Source: Anthostomella pinea (lineage: Eukaryota; Ascomycota; Sordariomycetes; Xylariales; Xylariaceae). Taken from it: a DNA stretch of 64,000 nucleotides. The first letter of the stretch is position 1. Every line of letters starts with the position of its first letter. The notes under the pieces were generated by a model. That model was not told the origin of the DNA. It did no database searches and worked only from the letters and a program-made list of their open reading frames with translations. Shown here piece after piece: positions 12,394 to 22,181 of the stretch. The stretch spans positions 868,001-932,000 of the forward strand of contig CAUWAG010000003.1 of the NCBI GenBank assembly GCA_963556695.1, in the 5' to 3' direction. Position numbers and translations under genes: made by a program.

Positions 12394-12780
12394 AGCTGTT
12401 CTTAAAGGACCAGATGGATAACCCCAAAGTCATACAGCCGTAACAACGGGGATGGGCTTGTGAGCGGGACTGACTGTACTTATTATCTTGATACCTCCAC
12501 AATCCTGCGATGCAGAGGCTCTGGGAGGCGTGGTTTGCACTACTGAGGAGCAACCCCCCACGTTAAATACAAAACAAACAAACAAACAAACAACCCTCCT
12601 ACACTAAAAACTTTCGAGGCGTTCGCGGTCCGTGATCGAGTCGAATTCTGCCCGCCCGCTCCCTTTCAAATAGCCGTGGAAGACGGTCACGAACAGATAG
12701 TATTTAATCTGATTTATTTCAGTCAGACACTCTTAGGTTCACCATCGTGGCAGAAGTAGGTTGAGCTTCTTAAGCGGACT

Positions 12781-13141
12781 GTGGCTCCGCCCAGCCCTGA
12801 GACTATCAATGCGCTGGTGGAAGAGTGTATGCGCAGCCATATCGCGGTTCTCGAGCAGGAGGTCGCTTCGCACCAGTCAAACGAGGCCGAGGCCAAGGCT
12901 ACGATCGGGGGACATAATCGCAGTTCAAGGTCGTGCTCTACCGAGTTGGCGGCGACGAAACCTTGCGCGACATGACCGGCTGACGGAAGTCTGCCAGCGA
13001 TTGGTGGATGCCAGGCTTGAAGTGGAAGATGACGACGTGAAGGCACCTCGCCCCGACTTGAAGGCACCTCGCCCCGACTTGAAGGCACCTCGCCCCTACT
13101 TGGAGTTGAAAGACCTCTGTACACCTGGGCGACTCCCATGA
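12781..13141 (+). pseudogene. Unidentified decayed coding fragment with heptad repeats
   Basis: One frame reads PSPETINALVEECMRSHIAV and the next reads FKVVLYRVGGDETLRDMT. A third gives LTEVCQRLVDARLEVEDDD followed by three LKAPRPD units. The coherent, polar, helix-prone text across three frames suggests a former protein broken by at least two frameshifts. I cannot assign a family. Confidence 0.3.
13037..13099. repeat. 21-bp tandem repeat, three units
   Basis: Three units of TTGAAGGCACCTCGCCCCGA plus one base, differing by single substitutions in the first and last unit. In the forward frame each unit encodes LKAPRPD. Confidence 0.9.
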
Positions 13142-14168
13142 CCACCTAGATCTTACAACCGATTGGAACTCGCTCCTCTAAATCATCGAAAGATTAGAAG
13201 GCCTGCAAGACGCGAATGAAAGGTTTCTAGCTGGTTTCTTAGATCGTACACTATCAATTCACGAGTTTCTCGCACATGCCTTGCCGTCCTGTGTTTAACT
13301 ATATCTTTCCAGTTTCAATGTCTTCATCATCCTCCGTTCACGCCCGCAGACACTTTATCGTCGATTTATCAGTCTGGTCGATGAGCAGCCCATGCAATAT
13401 GCGCATACTCGTCGCTAGATTTGTTAATTTCCCATGCGGACTTGAGCAACTGCAATCGCAATGAGCAATCATCCTGCTGGGTTGCGTCCAGAAATTAGTT
13501 CCTTCTCACGGGTGAACTCTGGAATGTCGAAATTGTGCTGCAATTGTTACATATACTGTGAGGAATTATATGGGGCTGTAAAATCGTAGGCAGACTCACA
13601 TTACAGCTTCCTCCAACTAGGCACTGACCTTCCTCTGTAGGCCCAAGCGGATCCAGAATAGGCCGGCTTGCTCTTAGTTCTCACCCCTCCAACTATCAAG
13701 AGCCTGAGATCGACATCGACTCTCTATTGGAAAGAATGCACTACCAAGGGGACCTGATCGACCGAGACTGCTGCAAATTGTTGAGTGCTCGCAGCTTTTC
13801 CCTTTTACATCAAGATCAAGCCAAGGTTCACGTTCTATCGAGCCATCCGCGCCTGAGGCCTTTCGTCAAGCTGGACACTTCCATGGTCATGATGGTGAAA
13901 GGTGGATTCGGTGGCCGCAACATACCCAACTCACCAATCTCATACGTTTCGGCCAGACTGGTCGATTCACTTCGGCAGCTTTAAGATGAAAATGCGATCA
14001 TCTAGGTAGTGGCCTTCTTTTGCGGCGAACGTCGACATGACATCTTGTCCAGTTGCAGAGACCTGATGATCACACTGATACTCCAGCTCATCGACCAGTA
14101 CCGCGCCTTCTGTTGAACGGGGCAAAAGTGGATTGTTGGCTTCTGTGCCATGGCCTATTTAACACCTT

Positions 14169-14229
14169 CAGCCAAGGTGTCCTCAATGCTTGCAGCCAAG
14201 GTGTCCTCAATGCTTGCAGCCAAGGCCTG
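14169..14229. repeat. 24-bp tandem repeat, about 2.5 units
   Basis: The unit begins CAGCCAAGGTGTCCTCAATG and occurs twice perfectly, followed by a partial third copy. It lies inside an ORF of unknown meaning (14053-14310). Confidence 0.85.
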
Positions 14230-16789
14230 CTGCAAGGCAACCTGGGACAACTGTGCGACCTTTTAGAGCAGTTGACCAATGAGCTACCTGACCAGGTCAT
14301 TCTGTACTAAGCGGATGCTGGATCCCGTTGATATTCTCGCCCTGCAGTACAATGTACGAGGACCGACAAACATCGGAGATCAGAAATGGTAGGACACGGG
14401 AGCGGCAGAGGGCATATACGCACTCGGTGGAACAGAGACGTAATACAAGTGTGCCGCGCTCTTGCAGCTTGCATCGAACAAAGGGTCAGCTTCGGAGAGG
14501 CACTGGTCGTTGGGAGGTTACATGTATTCCAGTTGTACTCGTGAACATGCGAGGAATTGATTGCCTCGGTCTTGTCTTTTCACTGATTCGAATCTGTCCC
14601 TACAAGGCGTGCTCTGTGGCAGTGTCAGCCGTCCTAACAGAGGCTGTGAATTACCCATCAGGCGTGCTTAAAGCTTCCACTAAATCGCTACTGGATGTGG
14701 CTGAATAATGAAGATGATGATGAAAAATACATAGGTACTGAACCATGTTGTGGCAGATGCTGTCTACTAAGTAGTAGGCACTTCTGAGCACCCTTTCAAC
14801 CAGCTCACCACGATGTCTGACTAGTAGTATGAGCTGATGTTCTTCATCCCGTGCGACGTCTACCGATCCTCGTGATACACCCTCCAAGCTCTTCCATTTG
14901 ACGCTATTATTCACGTGTACGTCAAGAAGATGCCTGGAGACTTTCCGCCCCGTTGCCCCAGACCTAGCCCCAGACCTAGCCCTGAAAGCGAGTCAACACT
15001 TTCAGCGTCTTTGGTAATGAGCGTCGGGCCTTTTGCCACGAACTTCGCAACGCTATTGAGGTGCTTATCCAAGCCTCCTGGTCTCATCAAAGTCTGCAAA
15101 TCCTCGCCAATTGCGGTGGCCCCTGACAGAGGCACAGCTGTACTGGTTTATGCAGTCAATCTTCTCCATAGCCTCGATTTAGACATTCACAGCGTCCAAC
15201 CAAGAAGACTGGACCAGTAGTGGTGGAACTTCCGGGTACTTGGGCATGGTGAATATCGTCCTCGCAGCTACGCCAAGTCCATCTATGAACCTTCCTCGGC
15301 GTGTATGTATGACGCGGACGACTTTCATTTGATCGTGACAGCAAACATTACGGGTAAGCATTCTTGTATAGCGTTGTCAAACCAGGAGACACTATTGGAA
15401 CGTTCTGCAAATACCAATATAACAATATTTCCCTAGAACAAGATTTCCTGCCTGCCTCGGAAAAAGATATTCTTCGGGTGCTCAGTAAAACGGCATCCAT
15501 GTATGTGACGAGTCACCACAGCGCGCACCCTTGAAAGTCTGTTGGGCCTTCTTCGAGTCGCTAGTGAGATAAGGGATGAGGTCACTATTATTAGCCGTGA
15601 AGACATTATAGAGGTGCTCCCTGTCGACAGGCATCGTCAGCGCGGTCGGTACCACTCATCATGAGAAACTTCTGGTCTAGATTGCGCCACATCCAAGTCA
15701 CTGGGTTCGACCAAGTGGTCCGAGCCATCATGGTGTTCGGATGATAGACCAGGATCTTATGCGAGGGCTCAAAGGACTATGCAGATGGAGCAGCAATCAA
15801 GCCATCACCGTTCGAGGTTTCCTGTCCAATAATCTTCCCTTTGCACAGACTGGTGCTGAACAACTCGGAATTGCCGCTCCCTTGCATCGGCTGAAGAGGA
15901 GCTGCGGCATGGCCGCTCTCTGGCCAATCCCATACTTGTACGCTTGGCCCAAAAAACCAGGGGTAATCTGAAGTTACGTACCAAGATCCTGATGGCTGGT
16001 GGTTTGCGACTCTCAACCTTGGCCGAGGCGTTACGCATTACGTATTGCAGTCCATGGTGTTTAAAGGGAAGTAGTTCCACCACACAAGGTCTACAGGAAA
16101 CGCAGTCGAAACGGAGACCATTTGCTAGGGTTAGTTCATCATTGGGGGTGTATGGTCTGCAAATCAGACAACCCTAGGAACCGTGCACGAGGCATATTCC
16201 TGTTCTAGTCCACCCCGGCGTAGCGGCCCGGAGGTATCAACATCGCCACCTGGATGTCTCGGAGCGATCGCCGCATCAGAGAACCCTGACAATTGATCCT
16301 CGACATTTCGCAGAACATGCCAAAAGTGTCATTAGGTCCGCTCATCCTGATCCTCTGCGACACAAACAATGAAGCTATCACAGGTCCGAACACCTCCCTT
16401 ACATGAGACCGATGTCACATCCATTCGATCCAGGAAAACCTGAGCTTCGGCTTTAACACCGACTTCATAATCATGACGAATTGACAGGCATAGTGTTTGT
16501 CACCCCATGCTCTTTCCTATAACTTGTGATGGGAGTTCCTGCTGAAGGGAAGCCGTCTCTCAAAGGAGCAAAAATCTCTACATATAACAGGGACGACAGA
16601 AGGTCTCTGGAGATGGGTCCAGGTCCTCGCCATTCATAGCTTGACTTATCCAGTTGCAATCCCGTCGCAGTGAAGCACCACCTTTCTTGCCCAACTTTGT
16701 TTTGGGACATCGATCACAGGTGAGAATCATTGCTCCAACTCCCTATTCTCATCATTGCTAAGCAATTGTGCAGAACCGAATTCATCACC

Positions 16790-18619
16790 ATGGGCCTCAT
16801 CAACCCCGTCAAGGTCGAGGACCTCGACGCCCTCATAATCGGCGCTGGGTTCAGCGGTGTCTACCAGCTCAAGCGTCTCCGCGAAGAAGGCTACAAGGCC
16901 AAGCTCGTCGACAGCGGCTCCAGCTACGGTGGCATCTGGCACTGGAACCGGTACCCGGGCGCTCGCGTCGACAGCCATGCGCCCCATTACCAGTTCTCGG
17001 ATGCCGAACTCTGGAACAACTGGCACTGGAAGCAGAGGTTCCCTGCTCACACTGAGTTGCGGGCTTACTTCGACTTTGTTGCGGATAAGTGGGATCTGAC
17101 AAAGGATACGTACTTTGAAACCTACATCAGCTCCGCTTTCTGGGATGAGTCGCAAGCTAGGTGGTTCATCCAGGCCAGTGATGGTCGTGTGTTCCGGGCG
17201 CAGTTCTTCTTGCCGAACACCGGGATCGCTGCTAAGCGTTCTTTTCCCAGTTGGAAGGGATTGAGTTCGTTCAAAGGCACCGTGATCCATTCTTCATACT
17301 GGCCTCACGAAGAGCCCGACCTGGTAGGCAAGAAGGTGGCCATGGTCGGAACCGGATCGACTGGCGTGCAGATAGCGCAGTCTCTCAGCACAGTCGCCGC
17401 CGAACTTGTTGTCTTCCAGCGCACGCCCGCCATGGCAATCCCAATGAAGCAAGTCGACTACCAGGACGGCGAATCCGCCATGCCCAAAGACGCTTATCCG
17501 GAGTTCTTCAAGTCCGTCGTCGACCGCTTCTTCGGCCTAAACTTCCAGTTCGTGCCCCGAAGCACATTCGACGACGACGATGCGAAGAGGCGGGCCACGT
17601 ACGAGTCGCTCTGGCAGCAAGGGGACTTCGCCTTCTGGCTTGGGTGCTACAGCGACATGCCGTTCAACCGGGCGGCAAACCATGAAGCGTACAAGTTCTG
17701 GCGCGAGAAGATTCGAGCTCGCATTCACGACCCCAGGGTCCGGGACATGCTGGCACCGGAGGTGCCTCCCCATCCGTTCGGCTGCAAGCGGGTGCCACTG
17801 GAGAACGGCTACTACGAGATCTTCAACAAGCCCAACGTGCAGCTCGTGGATATCAACCACACGCCCGTCGTCGAGGTCACGGCGCAGGGGCTGAAGACCA
17901 CAGAGCAGACGTGGGACGTCGACGTCATCGTCCTAGCCACCGGCTTCGACGCCGTCACCGGAGGCCTGACGAACATCGACATCCGCGGAGTTTCAGGCCG
18001 GAGCCTGAGGGAGAAATGGCAGCAGCACCAAGGTCCTACGACGAACCTGGGCATCTCAGTTGCCGGCTTCCCGAACATGTTCTTCTCGTACGGCCCGCAA
18101 GCTCCCACGGCGTTCTGCAACGGTCCGACTTGTGCTGAGTTCCAGGGAGACTGGATTGTGGGTGCTATCAAACATGTCCGCGACCGGGGCCTGAGGAGCA
18201 TTGTGGCGAGTGAGGAGAATGAAAGGGCGTGGGGAAAGGAGACGAATAATATAGCCAACGCGACGCTTCTGCCTCAGGCCAAGTCGGTAAGTACTGATGT
18301 GTGCATGCCTCAGTGATGATGCGAAACTAGACTAATGAATTGGATCTAGTGGTACATGGGCGACAATATCCCGGACAAGCCCAGGTCGTCGCTCATGTAT
18401 TTTGGCGGCGTCCCAAGTTACTACCGGAAGCTCGAAGAGTGCGCTTCAAATGGGTACGCGGGATTCCATACTCAGGGCGTGAGGTGCGAAGAGCCCGTGG
18501 CCCTGCGAACCCGGGTGCGCAGGGAGGTCGTTTATCTGGCTAGTACCTTCGCTGTGGCATTGGCGGCTTGGGAGATCCGCTTCAACTGGTACACTGGGCT
18601 TGGGTCGCTTCCACTATGA
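16790..18619 (+). CDS. Baeyer-Villiger-type flavin monooxygenase
   Basis: Predicted to insert one oxygen atom of O2 next to a ketone using FAD and NADPH; the substrate is unknown. The start at 16790 is preferred because it has ACC before ATG and places the FAD motif near the N-terminus. Visible motifs: GAGFSG (residues 18-23, FAD), GGIWHWNRYPGARVDS (about 47-62), the BVMO fingerprint FKGTVIHSSYWP (161-172), GTGSTG (187-192, NADPH), and VLATGFDAVTGG near the C-terminus. A 63-nt intron (18287-18349; GTAAGT, ACTAAT, TAG) splices AKS to WYMGDNIPDKP, which is typical of the family. The product is 588 residues. The tail after NGYAGFHTQG is about 45 residues longer than usual, so a further 3' intron or readthrough is possible. 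It converges on a P450 pseudogene. Confidence 0.85.
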
Positions 18620-18952
18620 AGGCCTTAACCTCCTTCGTGACGAATTCATACAATGGTCGAGGGCTTACTTCATCCATTAGTGACCGATTTCTTTTGTATA
18701 TTCCAAGGTCACTGTTGTGCAGTTGGCTTGTGCTTTAGTAGGTTGCAGGATATGTGCATTGAAGGAGAAAGCAGCCGCAAGGCTCGAAAACATACTATCT
18801 GTAGTCGACTGCATTCGCTAGATAGCGGAAGTCGAAATATCACTCTTTCTATATCTGCAACATGGCTACCATCAACATGCTCTTTCGTTTCACCCCACGG
18901 ATCAGTATTCAGCCGGTTTACTGTACTAGTTTAACCACCATTTCCATCCCAT

Positions 18953-20629
18953 CTACTGGTCTGGCATTAACCTGTCGCGTCTGTACGGGCCATCGTCAGT
19001 GTGTGGTTCAGACTCGAAATGGCCAAGTTTGCATCCGAGAGATTCTCTGCTTACACTGTAAAGTAGCGACTTGGCTGCATAGATACCGCCTTCCCCGAGG
19101 ATAGGTCTATTCTTAGCATCAAAGGCGAGCTCACCGAGGCCCACCTTCACGAAGTCAAATCGACGGACAATGACAGCAATAACAACCCGTATTTCAATCA
19201 TGGCGAACTCTTGTCCGATGCAGCTGCGAGGTCCTCGTTCAAATGGCCTCCAAGCACTAGCTGGAATGTTCGAGTTGTCGTCGTTTAGCCATCTCTCGGG
19301 CTTGAAGTAATGCGCGGAGTCTCCGTAAATGGCGGGGTCTCTCTGGATGAGGCCTTCGCAGTTGTGGGTGATCATTCCGTCCAGGCAATGCTTCTCGCCA
19401 GCTGGTGTGCGTACAGTGAACCCAGTACCATGTTTCGTATACCGCGCCGTGGCGGCCGGCGGATGCAGACGCAGGGTTTCCTTGACCACGGCAGAGATGT
19501 ACGACATGCGACGTACTAGATCTGGTCCATCGGACGACATGAGCCGGGCACGCACAACTTCTGGATCTGCCTCGTGGCCTAGTAAGTTATCGAGCTCGCT
19601 TCGCACAGCGATGGCCGTCCTTGGAGTCCGCGAAAGCCAGTGAAAGATCCACCCCAGCGTAATGCTTGTGGTATCGTGGCCTGCAAGGAGAAACATTTTG
19701 ATTTGGTCGCACGTCTCGTCTACGAGCTCGCGGGAAAGGGTATCGGTATCCTGCAGGCTCAGGGACAATATGCTGCGTGATTGGTCATGTCGAAGCCCAT
19801 GGGTCTTGTGCTTGGCGTATTGCTGGCGGATCATGTCCTTGAGTAGCACGTTGATACGTTTGCCCAGACGTCGTCGCTTCATCTCAGTTCGTTGCATGAG
19901 CCACCAAGGCATATCCGCCTTGTCGGACCAGTTCACCTGGACCACCTGGTTCCTGGGCTTTGAAGTCGACGTCCATTACAACAGCACCTATGATATCAAA
20001 TGTGAGGTTTATGGCCAGATCAAGAAGGGGAAATTTCTCTCCCGTGCTCGCTAGTGTCTCGAGGCACTGGATGAAAGTCGACGTCTTCTTCAGGATACAT
20101 GGCAGAAGCGTCATTAGGTGTTGAGGGGCGAAAGCCAGGTTGTACCTCTTTCGAAGTGCCCTCCATTTATCACCATGCGCAACCAGAATAGATTTCGGTG
20201 CTTTCAGATGTACCAGATAACTGAGGTTGGCCTTGGAATGCTTGTTGGGAATGCCTTTGAGGCCTTCGACACCTGCTCGGCAATCTCGTGGCTACTGATG
20301 AGAACCATAGGCCGGTTGACGGGCCTGGGATCAACAAGCATGAGCGGAGGTCGTCTCAGCCTTTAGTGCATTTCGGAAAAGACGAAATCTAGGTCTACGT
20401 GAGCAGCGCATTGTAGTAAGAGGTGTAGGAGCCCAGGAGGGTCCATCCCGGGATGACGGTCAGCTGCGCCGCCTTTGATCAGTCGATCAAGAGTGTTGAG
20501 ATGACCCCAAAGCAAGTCTGGTCGTATTTGAGGTAGACCTGCGTGTTGACTGAAGCACTTCCAGCGGAGTTTGTTCTACAATTACGTCGCAAGTAGCGCC
20601 AGGGCTGCGAGAAAAAGAAGCTTGAACAT
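18953..20629 (-). pseudogene. Cytochrome P450 pseudogene
   Basis: The C-terminal 330 codons are open and carry the I-helix AGHDTTS, the K-helix ETLR, FKPERW and the heme loop FERGPRSCIG, all as in working fungal P450s. Upstream on the minus strand the gene is broken. From ATG 20629 a hydrophobic anchor (FKLLFLAALALLAT) runs straight into TAA and TAG (20582-20584, 20576-20578). Another TAA lies at 20363-20365. There is a one-base frame change after AFPTSIP (about 20240) and another near DVDFKAQEPG (about 19950). RRPPLMLVDPRPV and APQHLMTLLPCILKKTS show that the text is homologous throughout. It converges on the monooxygenase, which fits a former oxidative pathway. Sequencing errors could explain a single shift but not three stops. 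Confidence 0.85.
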
Positions 20630-21580
20630 CACGGCGGCCGGAAATTACTGCAAGTGAGCAGCAACAGCAACAGCAGTAGCGACTAGCATGAGGAGCATGC
20701 GGTATGACAGGAGGATTGAGTTCCTAGAGTGCGTGAGCTCATCACCGTTCACAGAGAGGCTGAAACGAGCGGGAAAGGTGGGAGGTTGAGGTGAAAATGG
20801 GAGGATGGGAGAAGCTGGCCAACATGTTTGCGGACAGTCAGAATGTGACCAATCACCTATTCGAGATCCTTCTAAATGTTGGTTCCGCTGCATGTGCACC
20901 CAACCCGACCTGTCGGTATAGCTGATTACGAGGTTATCCCGCACCTAACCACGGACTTGTTTGTACTATGCTTCAGGGGCAGGGCGAATTGTTAAACGCG
21001 AGATGTCACAATGCCTATGTGTGGTAAAGTGTCCACTAATCGCGTACCAATGGCGCAGTAACCATCTAATTGCTAAGACTTCTTATTAATTCTCCCATTG
21101 GCTTCGTACGGTTGGGGAGCATAAAACCTACTGGGGTGATACCTAAAATATAGAATGCCTTTTTATTATATATTTTCGAGACTGGTCGTTAGATCACCAA
21201 GACGTTGTTTAGGTCCCGTAACAACCGAAAAGGTGTGGCACCGAGGCTCGTTGTCAAGCCCTTTAACCGGTAGCTGAACAATAGCCAGCCTCACTCAAAG
21301 TCTCACAATGGGTAGTACCTCTCACAATGGTACAGACTACCGACAATGGCACATACTATTGACAATAGGTAGAGGTAGACTTCACTCGTATATCTTTGAA
21401 CCTCACCAGACGTGATCCTACTTAACCGATGCCTGCGCGATTCATCTGCCATTCATCTAACCCTTCGTCTCACACCCACTCACTCAACCATCTACAAGGT
21501 TTTACTTCTGTAAGCTTTCTCCGTCTTCGTCTGTCGCAGCCTCGCTAACACACACAGAAAGACATCGCACTACATATTCG
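20630..21580. other. Intergenic; 5' flank of RRM copy 3
   Basis: No gene recognised. Around 21305-21370 the word CACAATGG/GACAATGG recurs in an irregular short-repeat patch. The CT- and CA-rich stretch at 21460-21570 just before ATG 21581 looks like a fungal 5' UTR. Confidence 0.4.
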
Positions 21581-21627
21581 ATGTTCCCCAACCTTACAAT
21601 CCATGACGTCGATCCAGGTGTCATGGA

Positions 21628-21719
21628 GGCCGTATGGCGCAATGGTCAAATGCGCCTGGTTGTGTTCTCGTTTGTGCGGTGGGCGACGAGAACAAGTGGG
21701 TTCGAATCCTGCTATGGCC
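21628..21719 (+). promoter_or_regulatory. SINE head: tRNA-like Pol III promoter
   Basis: The 5' GGCCGTA can pair over seven positions (one G-T) with TATGGCC at 21713-21719. The A box TGGCGCAATGG (21635-21645) sits in a D-arm closed by GCGC/GCGC. The B box GGTTCGAATCC (21699-21709) matches the consensus exactly and lies in a T-arm GTGGG/CCTGC. The middle is longer than in a normal tRNA and contains the hairpin GTTCTCG/CGAGAAC. I could not place a canonical anticodon arm, so the parent tRNA is not assigned. Confidence 0.7.
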
Positions 21720-22181
21720 CCCTTCTGACCCGGCTTGTGCGAGTCGACAACCAGCACACGACAGTGGAGAGGCCCCTTATCGCAGAGCCCGATAGCCAAG
21801 CAGCTTGTCTCCATAATACCCATTCCTGCGAGGTTTTTCCCCTTGTGATTTCTCTCACCAGCAGATAACAAACACCTATTTCACCCACCAATGCGACATA
21901 TATCGAACGGCTACTGGAACGATATGTACACCAGAGGACTGAGGTCCATTGGGTCGCTTTGTCACTGGATAGGAGGTTTTTCTGACGGAATCGTGCTTGG
22001 GTATTGACTAAAACCATCTAGACACTCCAGATTGGTACCGCTATAGCGAGGATAGGCTCGTGCGCGGATCTGAATGTATCTAGACTGACACCTCTACAAC
22101 CTTGCGATGCAATGGCTCTGGGAGGCGTGGTTTGCCCTATGGAGGGACTGTACCCACGATAAATACAATCAATCAATCAAT
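21628..22181 (+). mobile_element. tRNA-headed SINE with LINE-like 3' end
   Basis: A 554-bp insertion bounded by a perfect 13-bp direct repeat, CAGGTGTCATGGA (21615-21627 and 22182-22194). It begins at the first base of a tRNA-like sequence (GGCCGTA...TATGGCC), continues through a body of about 300 bp with no coding potential, and ends in about 145 bp similar to the 3' terminus of the resident LINE. That section includes GGCTCTGGGAGGCGTGGTTT and is followed by AAATACAATC and four further AATC-type units. Internal Pol III boxes, a LINE-like tail, a simple-repeat end and the target duplication together define a SINE. I know of no named family that it matches, and none can be checked here. Confidence 0.85.

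Larger units (their letters stand above)
7766..12593 (+). mobile_element. Tad1-type LINE, copy 1 (5'-truncated, decayed)
   Basis: Similarity to the open-frame LINE at 41651-47245 begins abruptly inside ORF1 at AGCAGCCCGTCAC and runs to the shared 3' end (GGCTCTGGGAGGCGTGG), closing in a (CAAA)n tail. About 470 bp of ORF1 are missing where CCCAAGCT joins ACGGTTGATTC. ORF2 keeps its ATG at 8700 and stretches of endonuclease, reverse transcriptase and RNase H, but has many stops. The catalytic FGYADD of the intact copy reads FGYTDN. Most differences are transitions, as expected from repeat-induced point mutation or long decay. No target-site duplication was found, so the 5' end may come from deletion rather than from incomplete reverse transcription. 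Confidence 0.9.
12594..16789. other. Gene-poor region with decayed coding traces
   Basis: No intact gene. Short open stretches occur in changing frames, as expected of old pseudogenes, for example at 12781-13141 and around 15700-16000, but no family could be recognised beyond the entries listed separately. No transposon ends were found. Confidence 0.4.

Noticed and set aside
12560..12593. CAAA/ACAAAC repeats as telomere-like sequence
   Set aside because: The same repeat ends all three LINE copies directly after the shared 3' UTR, so it is the LINE tail.
16727..17290. 187-residue minus-strand ORF opposite the monooxygenase
   Set aside because: It overlaps the FAD and BVMO motifs of a clear plus-strand gene and shows no family features of its own.
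16790..20629. A functional secondary-metabolite cluster
   Set aside because: Only one apparently intact enzyme is present. There is no synthase, transporter or regulator nearby, and the P450 is broken.
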